Shown: positions 43,474-52,323 of the stretch, piece by piece
Layout of the letters: the number at the start of each line of letters is the position of its first letter
Numbering within the stretch: the first letter of the stretch is position 1
Assembly (NCBI GenBank): GCA_964599695.1
Contig: CAZRGP010000002.1
Location: 1 to 64,000 of the forward strand
Reading direction: 5' to 3'
Length of the DNA stretch: 64,000 bases
Source of the DNA: RUG11783 sp964599695
Lineage (GTDB): Bacteria > Bacillota > Clostridia > Oscillospirales > Ruminococcaceae
Position numbers and translations under genes: made by a program
Notes under the pieces: model-generated
What the model was told of the DNA's origin: nothing
Databases searched by the model: none
What the model saw: only the letters and a program-made list of their open reading frames with translations

Positions 43474-44312
43474 TGGAAAAAGAGAAACAGCTTCAGTGGT
43501 TTCCTGGACATATGGCCAAAACATTACGGCAAATGGAGAAAAGTGTACGGGAAATAGATGTCATTGTGGAGATACTTGATTCCAGGATACCGTATTCAAG
43601 TCAAAATCCTGTATTAAAGCGGATTGGAAAGCACAAAAACAGAATATATCTCTTGTCAAAAGCTGATCTTGCCGATCCAGTTATTACTGAAAAGTGGATT
43701 CACTATTTTAATAATATGGATTCTGAAGCGATTGCTATTAATACGAAACAATCTAAGACTAGAACACAATTGACTTCTTTCCTAGAAGGCTATTTTCAAA
43801 GGCATATGAAGAGTTTTAAATATGGAAAGCCCAGACTTATGTTTGTCGGAGTGCCGAACGTTGGTAAGTCCTCTGTAATTAATTCTTTACTTGGTGAACG
43901 TACGGCAAAGGTTGAAGACAGACCAGGTGTAACGAGAGGCAAACAATGGTTTACTACAGCCCAATATGAATTGTTAGATATGCCTGGAGTTTTATGGCCA
44001 AAATTTGAAGATGAATATGTGGGTTATAATCTCGCGTATACTGGTTCTATTAAAGATGATATCTTTGATATTGAAAGCGTTTCCTCGTCCCTTTTAAGAG
44101 AATTGATGAAATTGTATCCTTCTAGTTTTGTCGATCGCGTTGGTATTGAATACAACGAGGAAGATAGCGGATATGAATTATTAATAAAATATGCTAAAAA
44201 AAGAGGCTTTTTGATTAGAGGTGGAGAGCTGGATACTGAACGTGCTGCACATGCAGTTCTTTACGATTTGAGAAACGGCAAATTCGGACAGATTTCATTG
44301 GAAGAACCATGA
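43473..44312 (+). CDS. rbgA: Ribosome biogenesis GTPase (YlqF/RbgA)
   Basis: A 279-residue circularly permuted GTPase needed for late 50S assembly. The G-motifs come in the order G4 (SKADL), G1 (GVPNVGKSSVIN), then G3 (DMPGVLWP). The N-terminal QWFPGHMAKT and C-terminal RNA-binding region follow the family plan. One-base TAATG overlap with lepB; next to rplS and rnhB, the common Firmicute order. Confidence 0.95.
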   Translation: MEKEKQLQWFPGHMAKTLRQMEKSVREIDVIVEILDSRIPYSSQNPVLKRIGKHKNRIYLLSKADLADPVITEKWIHYFNNMDSEAIAINTKQSKTRTQLTSFLEGYFQRHMKSFKYGKPRLMFVGVPNVGKSSVINSLLGERTAKVEDRPGVTRGKQWFTTAQYELLDMPGVLWPKFEDEYVGYNLAYTGSIKDDIFDIESVSSSLLRELMKLYPSSFVDRVGIEYNEEDSGYELLIKYAKKRGFLIRGGELDTERAAHAVLYDLRNGKFGQISLEEP

Positions 44313-44920
44313 TATACGAAGAATTATATTCATTTGACGATTATTATCGTAGACAATACGGCATAGTATGCGGTGTGGATGAGGCGGGAAGAGGGCCATT
44401 AGCAGGCCCTGTCGCTGTTGCCGCTGTAATTCTGTCACCTGATATCCGTTATGATCGTCTTACTGACTCTAAAAAAGTGTCTGATAAAGCAAGAAGAGTT
44501 TTATATCAGGAAATAAAAGCTACAGCGCTCTCATACCATATTGAACTAATAGATAATAAAACGATTGATGAGCTGAATATCCTTGGTGCTACAATGCTTG
44601 GGATGAAAAAGTGTATCGAATCCCTAATGACTGCTGAACCTAAAATTGCTTTGGTTGACGGAAATAAAACGCCTTCTGTTGGGCTTAAGACGGAGGCAGT
44701 TATAAAGGGCGATGCAAAATCTGCATCAATAGCTGCCGCATCAATATTAGCCAAAGTAACACGTGATGATTACATGATGGAACTTGCGTATAAATATCCT
44801 GAGTACCGTTTTGAAAAACATAAGGGATATCCAACCAAAGAGCATTACGAGGCAATTAAAGAATACGGTGTTACACCATATCACCGGATTTCCTTTTTAA
44901 AGACATTGGAGAAGCATTAA
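44309..44920 (+). CDS. rnhB: Ribonuclease HII
   Basis: A 203-residue enzyme cutting RNA in hybrids and single ribonucleotides in DNA. The first catalytic Asp-Glu pair is in CGVDEAGRGPLAGPV; then LTDSKKVS, ALVDGN, KVTRDDYM and HKGYPTKEHY. Overlaps rbgA by four bases (ATGA). Confidence 0.96.
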   Translation: MIYEELYSFDDYYRRQYGIVCGVDEAGRGPLAGPVAVAAVILSPDIRYDRLTDSKKVSDKARRVLYQEIKATALSYHIELIDNKTIDELNILGATMLGMKKCIESLMTAEPKIALVDGNKTPSVGLKTEAVIKGDAKSASIAAASILAKVTRDDYMMELAYKYPEYRFEKHKGYPTKEHYEAIKEYGVTPYHRISFLKTLEKH

Positions 44921-45606
44921 TGTCCTTATTTGCAATAGCAGATTTACACTTATCAATAGGCTCAGATAAACCTATGGATGTATTCAGTGGCTGGCAAGAT
45001 TATGCGAATAGACTTGATAAGTGCTGGCGCAATCTTGTCAAAACAACAGACACGGTTGTTATTCCAGGTGATATTAGTTGGGGAATTGATCTTAGCGAAG
45101 CTAAAGAAGATCTTTTATACATTGACTCTTTACCAGGATGCAAAGTAATCATTAAGGGAAATCATGATTATTGGTGGCCAACACAGAACAAGATGAATAT
45201 GTTTTTCCAAGAGCACGGCATCAAAACCATAATTCCTTTATATCATAATGCAGTAGGTATTGGGGATACCGCAATCTGCGGGACAAGGAGTTGGTTTTAC
45301 GAAGAAGGCTCAATCGATAACAAAGTATATCGTAGAGAGCTTCAAAGATTAAAAATGTCTCTTGAAAGTGCAAAATCACTTGAGCTTGATGAGATTATTT
45401 CTTTTTTACATTATCCCCCCATCTTTGGTGAGTATATTTACGATGAGTTTATCAATCTCATGGTAGAGTATGGTGTAAAGCGATGCTATTATGGGCATCT
45501 CCATGGCAATTCGATAAATAATGCTTTCAATGGGGTATATAAAGGAATCCAATTCAGATTAACTTCTGCTGATTCACTTCATTTTTGTCCTTTATTTATT
45601 AAATAA
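44920..45606 (+). CDS. Calcineurin-like metallophosphoesterase
   Basis: A 228-residue protein with the metallophosphoesterase motifs: IADLHLSIG (metal Asp-x-His), PGDISWGID, IKGNHDYWW (GNHD) and later YYGHLHGNS (GHLH). Cytoplasmic, no signal. One-base overlap with rnhB. The substrate (nucleotide, phosphodiester or phosphoprotein) is not known; similar proteins are often labelled YkuE-like or uncharacterised. Confidence 0.88.
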   Translation: MSLFAIADLHLSIGSDKPMDVFSGWQDYANRLDKCWRNLVKTTDTVVIPGDISWGIDLSEAKEDLLYIDSLPGCKVIIKGNHDYWWPTQNKMNMFFQEHGIKTIIPLYHNAVGIGDTAICGTRSWFYEEGSIDNKVYRRELQRLKMSLESAKSLELDEIISFLHYPPIFGEYIYDEFINLMVEYGVKRCYYGHLHGNSINNAFNGVYKGIQFRLTSADSLHFCPLFIK

Positions 45607-45633
45607 AAACGATATAATTTGGCTTATTTATAT

Positions 45634-45668
45634 ACATTATAGTAATCAAGACTATAATGTGATATAAT
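45634..45668 (+). promoter_or_regulatory. Inverted repeat on the tig promoter
   Basis: ACATTATAGT (45634-45643) and ACTATAATGT (45651-45660) form a perfect 10-bp inverted repeat with a 7-base spacer. Two TATAAT boxes lie on or just after it (45653-45658 and 45663-45668). It is a candidate operator for tig-clpP-clpX and resembles neither CIRCE nor the CtsR site. Confidence 0.5.
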
Positions 45669-45696
45669 CGGTAGGATTGAATTTTGGAGGAATATT

Positions 45697-47025
45697 ATGG
45701 CTCTTACAGAACAAAAAGTAACAGAAAACAACAAGGTTGCATTAACTTGCAACGTCTCTCCCGAAGATTTTGAAAAGGCTGTTCAAAAAGCATATTTACG
45801 TGAGAATAAAAAGATTCAGCTTCCCGGATTCCGCAAAGGAAAAGCGACTAGACAAATGATAGAGAAAAGATTTGGCGAGAGCTTCTTCTTTGAAGATGCT
45901 GCCAATGACCTCCTTCAGGGATTATATGATGAAGCTGTTAGAACATGTGATTATGAACTTGTAGAGAGAGCTCCAGAAGTTAAAATTGAAAAAATGAATA
46001 AAGAAGAGGGGATGAGTGTTGTTTTCACTGTGCCTCTCAGACCGGAACTTACTGTAAAAGAGTACAAAGGTGTTTCTGCGTTTAAAGATATCCCTGAAGT
46101 TACGGATGATGAAATCGAAAATGAACTGAAGCGATATCAGAAAAATGCGGCTAGAGTTATTGATGTCGAAGACAGACCTGCTGCTTTGAATGATGAAGTC
46201 GTTATTGATTTTGAGGGTTTCATAGACGGTAAACCTTTTGAGGGCGGAAAAGCTGAGAAGCACAATCTAGTTTTGGGATCCCATAGTTTCATTGATAATT
46301 TCGAAGAGCAGATCGTTGGTCACTCAATTGGTGATGAATTTGACGTAAACGTAACATTCCCTGAAGAATACGGCGAGAAATCACTTGCTGGAAAACCGGC
46401 TGTTTTCAAGTGCAAACTTCACGGAATCCGTTTAGAGGAGCTTCCAGAACTCGATGATGAGCTCGCTAAAGATGTCAGCGAATTTGATACAATCGACGAG
46501 TTGAAGAACGATATCAAAGCCAGTATTTTAAAGAGAAAAGAAGATCGTGCTAACACCGATTTTGAAAATGCTTTGATGGACAAGATTATCGAGGGGCTTG
46601 AAGGAGATATTCATCCGGCACTTGTTGAAGAAGCAATCGACAATGAGCTTGATCAATTTGCATACAGCCTGCAGTATCAAGGTATTGATATGGATACTTA
46701 TTTCAAGTACACAGGGCTTAATAAAGATTATTTGCGTCAGTCCGTCAGGCCTACCGCTGAGAAAAAAGTTAAAGTTAGTTTGGCTCTTGAAGCGATAGCT
46801 CGCGCTGAAAACTTGTCTGTCTCTGATGATGAGATCCAGGCTGAATATGAAAAACAAGCTAAGCAGTATCAGATGGAAGTTGACAAATTAAAAGAGTTGC
46901 TTCCTGAAAAACTGATGAAGGCTGATCTTCTTAGAAGCAAAGCGCTTGATTTTGTAAGGGACAATGGCGTTGTTGAAGAGAAGAAAGACGAAAAGACTGA
47001 GGATTCAGAAAAATCTAACAAATAA
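45697..47025 (+). CDS. tig: Trigger factor
   Basis: A 442-residue ribosome-bound chaperone and peptidyl-prolyl isomerase. The ribosome-binding signature is LPGFRKGKA (near 43-51); the FKBP-like PPIase domain follows at about 155-240 (VVIDFEGFIDGKPFEGG) and the long helical C-terminal domain after that; the tail is charged. GGAGG precedes the ATG. Followed by clpP and clpX as in many bacteria. Confidence 0.97.
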   Translation: MALTEQKVTENNKVALTCNVSPEDFEKAVQKAYLRENKKIQLPGFRKGKATRQMIEKRFGESFFFEDAANDLLQGLYDEAVRTCDYELVERAPEVKIEKMNKEEGMSVVFTVPLRPELTVKEYKGVSAFKDIPEVTDDEIENELKRYQKNAARVIDVEDRPAALNDEVVIDFEGFIDGKPFEGGKAEKHNLVLGSHSFIDNFEEQIVGHSIGDEFDVNVTFPEEYGEKSLAGKPAVFKCKLHGIRLEELPELDDELAKDVSEFDTIDELKNDIKASILKRKEDRANTDFENALMDKIIEGLEGDIHPALVEEAIDNELDQFAYSLQYQGIDMDTYFKYTGLNKDYLRQSVRPTAEKKVKVSLALEAIARAENLSVSDDEIQAEYEKQAKQYQMEVDKLKELLPEKLMKADLLRSKALDFVRDNGVVEEKKDEKTEDSEKSNK

Positions 47026-47052
47026 ATAGTCTTTGTCCTTATGGAGGATGAT

Positions 47053-47649
47053 ATGAATTTCTATAGTGATATTCTAGTACCCAACGTTGTAGAACAGACA
47101 AGTCGTGGTGAGCGTGCATACGATATATTCAGCCGTCTTTTGAATGACAGGATTATCATATTGAATGGAGAAATCAATGACAGTGTTGCTAGTATAGTTG
47201 TTGCAGAGCTCTTGTTCCTTGAGGGTCAGGATCCGGATAAGGACATTAGTTTGTATATTAATAGTCCTGGAGGCTCGATATCTGCTGGCCTTGCGATTTA
47301 TGACACAATGAATTACATAAAGTGTGATGTTTCTACGATTTGCGTTGGACTTGCTGCTTCGATGGGCTCTTTCCTTCTGGCTGCCGGAGCAAAAGGAAAA
47401 CGGTATGCATTACCTAATAGTGAAGTTCTTATTCATCAGCCACTTGGACGTGTTGAAGGACAAGCTTCTGATATGAAAATTCATACGGATCATATCGTTA
47501 AGATTCGTCAGAAGATGAATGAGTTGTATTCACAGATGACAGGACAAGACCTTTCTGTCATTGAGCGTGATACGGATCGTGATTATTACATGACGGCTGA
47601 AGAAGCTTGTGCCTACGGAATTGTAGATAAGGTCATTGAAAAAAGATAA
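47053..47649 (+). CDS. clpP: ATP-dependent Clp protease proteolytic subunit
   Basis: A 198-residue serine protease. The catalytic Ser is in GLAASMGSFLL, His in LIHQPLGR and the Asp in ERDTDRDYYM. I use the ATG at 47053 because GGAGG lies right upstream, inside a longer frame that starts at 47041. It forms the tetradecameric chamber that works with ClpX, encoded next. Confidence 0.97.
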   Translation: MNFYSDILVPNVVEQTSRGERAYDIFSRLLNDRIIILNGEINDSVASIVVAELLFLEGQDPDKDISLYINSPGGSISAGLAIYDTMNYIKCDVSTICVGLAASMGSFLLAAGAKGKRYALPNSEVLIHQPLGRVEGQASDMKIHTDHIVKIRQKMNELYSQMTGQDLSVIERDTDRDYYMTAEEACAYGIVDKVIEKR

Positions 47650-47664
47650 TTCAAGGGGATATAC

Positions 47665-48906
47665 ATGGCCGGTTCCAAAAAAGTAATGAGATGCGCTTTT
47701 TGCGGAAAAACACAAGATCAAGTTGACCGAATGCTGGTCGGCCCGAATGTGTATATATGCAATGAGTGTGTTGAACTCTGTTACTCTTTGCTGCATGATG
47801 ACTATGAACCTGATACAAAAGGAACAGTTCATCAATACTCTGCTTCTAATAATGAAAAACTATTGAAGCCTAAACAAATTAAAGAAATCCTTGATAGTTA
47901 CGTTATTGGTCAGGATGACGCCAAAGTAACATTAGCCGTCGCTGTATATAATCATTACAAAAGGCTGAAAAACAACTCTGATCGCGATGCTGAGGTAGAA
48001 CTTCAGAAAAGTAATGTTCTTTTGATTGGTCCTTCAGGAGTAGGTAAAACATATCTCGCTCAAACATTGGCTAAAGCATTAAATGTTCCGTTCGCTATTG
48101 CGGATGCTACTACTCTTACGGAAGCCGGTTATGTTGGTGAGGATGTTGAGAACATACTCTTAAAACTCATCCAAGCTGCGAACTATGATATAAAAGCTGC
48201 TGAACGTGGAATTATTTACATAGATGAAATCGATAAGATTACGAGGAAAAGTGAGAACCCTTCAATTACTCGTGACGTAGGTGGAGAAGGAGTGCAGCAG
48301 GCTTTACTGAAGATTCTTGAAGGAACAGTGTCTAACGTGCCTCCTCAGGGTGGAAGAAAACATCCTCAACAGGAGTTTATTCAAATCAACACGAAGAATA
48401 TTCTCTTTATTTGCGGTGGAGCATTCGATGGTATTAATAAGATTATCGAGAACCGTATTTCTACTTCTGCAATGGGTTTTGGCGCTGAAGTTTACGGAAA
48501 AAAAGAAAAGGATAATCTGAAGAACCTAAGACAAGTTAATGGTCACGATTTGGTAAAGTTTGGACTGATTCCTGAATTGGTTGGAAGAATTCCAGTTATC
48601 AGTGTTTTAGACAATCTGGACAAACAGGCACTCGTTCGAATCCTGACTGAACCCAAAAATGCTCTAGTAAAACAATATCAGTATCTTCTTTCTTTAGATG
48701 GAGTGGATTTAGAGTTTTCTAAAGGGGCATTAGAGGAGATAGCACAGAAAACACTGGATAAGAATTCTGGCGCTCGCGGTTTAAGAGCAGTTCTTGAAGA
48801 ACTACTGATTCCTACAATGTATGATGTAAGTTCAAGAAATGATGTCAAAAAAGTGTTTTTCGATGTGGAAGAAGTGAAATCTTCTAAGCCTCAGATTATC
48901 TCTTGA
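47665..48906 (+). CDS. clpX: ATP-dependent Clp protease ATPase ClpX
   Basis: A 413-residue AAA+ unfoldase. The N-terminal C4 zinc finger (CAFCGKT, CNECVELC) is followed by Walker A GPSGVGKTYLAQ, Walker B IIYIDEIDKI, the RKHPQQEF pore region and the C-terminal sensor domain (SGARGLRAVLE). It feeds substrates to ClpP. 15 bases after clpP. Confidence 0.97.
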   Translation: MAGSKKVMRCAFCGKTQDQVDRMLVGPNVYICNECVELCYSLLHDDYEPDTKGTVHQYSASNNEKLLKPKQIKEILDSYVIGQDDAKVTLAVAVYNHYKRLKNNSDRDAEVELQKSNVLLIGPSGVGKTYLAQTLAKALNVPFAIADATTLTEAGYVGEDVENILLKLIQAANYDIKAAERGIIYIDEIDKITRKSENPSITRDVGGEGVQQALLKILEGTVSNVPPQGGRKHPQQEFIQINTKNILFICGGAFDGINKIIENRISTSAMGFGAEVYGKKEKDNLKNLRQVNGHDLVKFGLIPELVGRIPVISVLDNLDKQALVRILTEPKNALVKQYQYLLSLDGVDLEFSKGALEEIAQKTLDKNSGARGLRAVLEELLIPTMYDVSSRNDVKKVFFDVEEVKSSKPQIIS

Positions 48907-48924
48907 TGTCTTACTAATATCTTT

Positions 48925-48962
48925 TAATTAAACAGGATACAGTTATGTATCCTGTTTAATTA
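48925..48962. repeat. 17-bp perfect inverted repeat after clpX
   Basis: Arms 48925-48941 and 48946-48962 with a GTTA loop. It likely ends the tig-clpPX transcript, though its T run is short, so it could also be an attenuating hairpin or an RNA end stabiliser. Confidence 0.6.
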
Positions 48963-48968
48963 TTAAGA

Positions 48969-49009
48969 TTGCATTTTAAATATACAGTTGTTAAACTAAA
49001 TAAACTGTA
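48969..49009 (+). promoter_or_regulatory. lon promoter with inverted repeat around the -10
   Basis: TTGCAT (48969-48974) and TAAACT (48992-48997) with a 17-base spacer. TACAGTT (48983-48989) and AACTGTA (49003-49009) flank the -10, a 7-bp inverted repeat with a 13-base spacer that could be an operator. Confidence 0.4.
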
Positions 49010-49046
49010 CGTCGTTTGTTGTAAATATGATTTGGAGAGATTCTAA

Positions 49047-51377
49047 ATGAAAAAAGGTGAATTGAAGAATATTCCTCTTGTTGCTATGAGGGGAGTAGTT
49101 ATGTTTCCTAACACTGTGAATCATTTTGATGTTAGTCGTGATTCTTCAATTAAATCCATTAATTATTGCCTGGATAAAGGAGATATGATCTTTTTAACAT
49201 GTCAGAAAGATATATCAGTAGAACATCCAGATATAAATGATTTATATTCTTATGGAATCGTAGCTGATGTCCGACAGGTTCTTAAAATTAATGAGGACCT
49301 CCTTCGTGTACTTGTTGATTGTAAATACAGAGCAAAGCTTCATTCAATATATACCTATGAAGGTATTCGTTTTTCGGAAGTCTCTCGTGAGGACGCACAT
49401 CGCATCCTTAAGAAAGATGAAAAAACGGCTGCTGCTTTAGTTAGGAGCCTTCAGGAACAACTTAATATTTTTGTTGGGTTTGTTCCTAAAATAGCAAATG
49501 ACATACTGATGAAAGTTTATTCCGACATATCCCCGGCTGAATTAGTCGAATATCTCGCTTTTAACCTTCCATTGCAGTATCAAGATAAACAGACTATCCT
49601 CAGCGAAGCCAGTTCGGTAAAAAGGCTTTCGTTACTTTTGGACTTGCTTGTAAAAGAAAATGACGTTTTGAAGATTGAACAAGAAATCAATGAAAAAGTT
49701 CAAGATTCTATGATGCAAAATCAAAGAGAGTTTTATCTCCGCGAACAGATGAGAACTATTTCGGAAGAGTTAGGAGAAGAGCCTCAGGTAGATCAGGATT
49801 ATAACAAACTTCATCTAAAAATAGAAAGTCTGCCGTTGGAATCGACCTACAAGGAAAAATTGCATAAAGAAGTGAACCATCTTTCTCAACAATCTCCAAG
49901 TTCTCCTGAATATGCCGTTATTGATCAATATCTTGAAACAGTGCTTAATTTGCCTTGGAGTATTTATACAAAAGACAACTTAGACATCAAACGAGCGCAA
50001 AGAATTTTGGATAAAGATCATTATGGGCTTACGGAGGTAAAGGATCGCATCGTTGAGTATTTAGCCGTTCGGGCAAGGACAGGTAGACAAGGCGGACAAA
50101 TCTTATGTTTAGTTGGACCTCCTGGTGTTGGAAAAACGTCTATCGCAAAATCACTTGCCGACAGCATGGGAAGAAAGTTCGTTCGTATGTCTTTAGGCGG
50201 AGTACGCGATGAAGCAGAAATAAGAGGTCATCGACGCACTTATGTTGCGGCAATGCCAGGTAAGATCATTGCTGCAATACAACAGGCCGGTTCTTCCAAC
50301 CCGCTCATTCTTTTAGATGAGATTGACAAATTAGGGAATGATTATAAAGGAGATCCTTCATCCGCACTTCTTGAAGTTTTGGATCCTGAACAGAATAATT
50401 CTTTCGTAGATCATTATTTGGATATCCCTTATGATTTATCAAATGCAATATTTGTTACAACAGCAAATGATGGAGGATCTATTCCTTCAGCGTTATATGA
50501 TCGTATGGAAGTTATTGAGTTATCCAGCTACACTCGTATCGAAAAATACAATATAGCTAAGAAATACCTTCTTCCTAAACAGAAGAGAATACATGGATTG
50601 ACATCATCTAACATTGTTGTTCCTGATCATATTATTAATCAGCTTATAGAAGGATACACCGATGAAGCTGGAGTTCGTGGACTTGAAAAAGTGATAGCCA
50701 AGTTATGCAGAAAAGTAGTAAAAACGATGTCTCTGCAGAACCGTTCAAAAATAAATGTAACTAAACAATTCTTGCTTGAACAACTCGGTGCTCCGTTATC
50801 GCATGACACTGCAATTGCTACAGTAGATACAATTGGCCTAGTCAATGGTTTGGCTTGGACTGCAGTAGGAGGGGTTACGCTGCCTATTGAGGTAGTTATA
50901 TATCCGGGTAACGGAAAAATAACACTTACAGGCAGTTTGGGCGATGTTATGAAAGAGTCTGCTCAACTTGCTTTAACTATCGCCAAAATGAATGCTCACA
51001 AATATGGTATAGATCCTAAGGTTTTTACAGATAATGATATTCATCTTCATGCACCTGAAGGGGCGGTAAAAAAAGATGGTCCCTCCGCAGGGGTTACAAT
51101 GGTCACTGCAATTGTATCCGCAGCATGTAAAAAGGCTGTTAAGTGCAATTTTTCAATGACAGGGGAAATTACTTTACAGGGAAAAGTTCTTCCAATTGGT
51201 GGCCTAAAGGAAAAGTTGATTGCTGCATATAAAGAAAACATAAGCGATGTCATTATTCCCAAAGCCAATATTCCAAATTTGCGTGATATCCCTGAAGAAG
51301 TACTAAGTTCTCTTAGGATTCATCCTGTGTCTACAATTGATGAGGTTCTATCTTTGGCTCTCAGTAAGGAATCATAA
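49047..51377 (+). CDS. lon: ATP-dependent protease Lon
   Basis: A 776-residue LonA protease. The N-terminal substrate-binding domain (IPLVAMRGVVMFPNT), a helical linker, the AAA+ domain with GPPGVGKTSIAK and LLDEIDKLG, and the protease domain with the Ser in DGPSAGVTM and the Lys in GGLKEKLIAA are in the usual order. It degrades damaged and regulatory proteins. GGAGAG precedes the ATG; engB starts right after the stop, so the two are likely one unit. Confidence 0.97.
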   Translation: MKKGELKNIPLVAMRGVVMFPNTVNHFDVSRDSSIKSINYCLDKGDMIFLTCQKDISVEHPDINDLYSYGIVADVRQVLKINEDLLRVLVDCKYRAKLHSIYTYEGIRFSEVSREDAHRILKKDEKTAAALVRSLQEQLNIFVGFVPKIANDILMKVYSDISPAELVEYLAFNLPLQYQDKQTILSEASSVKRLSLLLDLLVKENDVLKIEQEINEKVQDSMMQNQREFYLREQMRTISEELGEEPQVDQDYNKLHLKIESLPLESTYKEKLHKEVNHLSQQSPSSPEYAVIDQYLETVLNLPWSIYTKDNLDIKRAQRILDKDHYGLTEVKDRIVEYLAVRARTGRQGGQILCLVGPPGVGKTSIAKSLADSMGRKFVRMSLGGVRDEAEIRGHRRTYVAAMPGKIIAAIQQAGSSNPLILLDEIDKLGNDYKGDPSSALLEVLDPEQNNSFVDHYLDIPYDLSNAIFVTTANDGGSIPSALYDRMEVIELSSYTRIEKYNIAKKYLLPKQKRIHGLTSSNIVVPDHIINQLIEGYTDEAGVRGLEKVIAKLCRKVVKTMSLQNRSKINVTKQFLLEQLGAPLSHDTAIATVDTIGLVNGLAWTAVGGVTLPIEVVIYPGNGKITLTGSLGDVMKESAQLALTIAKMNAHKYGIDPKVFTDNDIHLHAPEGAVKKDGPSAGVTMVTAIVSAACKKAVKCNFSMTGEITLQGKVLPIGGLKEKLIAAYKENISDVIIPKANIPNLRDIPEEVLSSLRIHPVSTIDEVLSLALSKES

Positions 51378-51962
51378 ATGAATTTTTCAAATTGTTATTT
51401 CCTTAGATCTTTTGGCTTGGCATCTCAACTTATACCAAGTGATCGTGAAGAAATCGTATTCTGCGGCCGTTCCAATGTAGGCAAATCGACATTGATCAAC
51501 AAAATATGTAATAACAACAAATTGGCACGTGTCAGTTCAACTCCCGGGAAGACGGCAACGATTAATTTTTATGCTTTGCAGGATAATTATTATTTGGTGG
51601 ATCTTCCAGGATATGGTTTTTCTAAAAAAAGCCTTGACGAAAAAAGGAGATGGGCAGAATTAATGGAAGGATATTTTTCTTCTGGAAGAAATATCAAATT
51701 AGGCCTTCTATTATTAGACTCAAGACGAGTTCCTAATGAAGATGATATCTCTATGATGCAATATTTCAGCTCTTTTCATGTTCCTTTTGCTTGTGTTGTT
51801 ACTAAAACAGATAAATTGAATTCTACTGAATATATTTCGCAGATTTCAGCGATAGAAAAAGTGGTATTGGCCTATAATTGCATACAAATTATTCCTTATT
51901 CCAGTCTGAGGTTGAATACAATTGAGTTTCTTAGAGAGAAAATTGGTCTACTTTTGGGTTGA
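51378..51962 (+). CDS. engB: Ribosome biogenesis GTPase EngB (YsxC)
   Basis: A 194-residue TrmE-Era-EngA-EngB family GTPase. G1 GRSNVGKSTLI, G3 VDLPGYGFSK, G4 TKTDKL. It takes part in 50S assembly. Follows lon directly, an order widespread in Firmicutes. Confidence 0.96.
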   Translation: MNFSNCYFLRSFGLASQLIPSDREEIVFCGRSNVGKSTLINKICNNNKLARVSSTPGKTATINFYALQDNYYLVDLPGYGFSKKSLDEKRRWAELMEGYFSSGRNIKLGLLLLDSRRVPNEDDISMMQYFSSFHVPFACVVTKTDKLNSTEYISQISAIEKVVLAYNCIQIIPYSSLRLNTIEFLREKIGLLLG

Positions 51963-52023
51963 TATATTCTATTTCACATGTTAAACTGTGAAAGTACCAA
52001 ATATCATCTTCGGAGGTTATATT

Positions 52024-52323
52024 ATGGCATATGTTCGTAAGTCAGACGAAACAGATGAACTGTTTCAGGCTATATTGGCATTAGAGAGTATTGATGAGTG
52101 TTACAGTTTTTTTGATGACCTTTGCACTGTGCCTGAACTGAAGTCTTTTTCTCAGAGATTCAAAGTTGCAAAACTTTTGCTCGAAGGAAGAGTCTATAGT
52201 GACATTGTAGCTGAGACTGGCGCGTCCACTGCCACAATCAGCAGGGTTAATCGTTCTCTGGAATATGGTGCTGATGGATACAGACTTGTCTTTGAAAAAT
52301 TTGGATGGATTCCCAAAAAATAG
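52024..52323 (+). CDS. yerC: YerC-type TrpR-like regulator
   Basis: A 99-residue TrpR-superfamily protein. The helix-turn-helix is AKLLLEGRVYSDIVAETGASTATISRV..SL, preceded by the helical dimerisation segment. Firmicute YerC proteins (also called YecD) lack the tryptophan pocket of TrpR and their target is uncertain. ATG at 52024 follows GGAGGTTATATT; a GTG frame from 51988 would add 12 residues and lacks a ribosome site. Confidence 0.85.
   Translation: MAYVRKSDETDELFQAILALESIDECYSFFDDLCTVPELKSFSQRFKVAKLLLEGRVYSDIVAETGASTATISRVNRSLEYGADGYRLVFEKFGWIPKK

Noticed and set aside
45634..45660. CIRCE or CtsR box before tig
   Set aside because: The repeat does not match TTAGCACTC-N9-GAGTGCTAA or the tandem GGTCAAA heptads.
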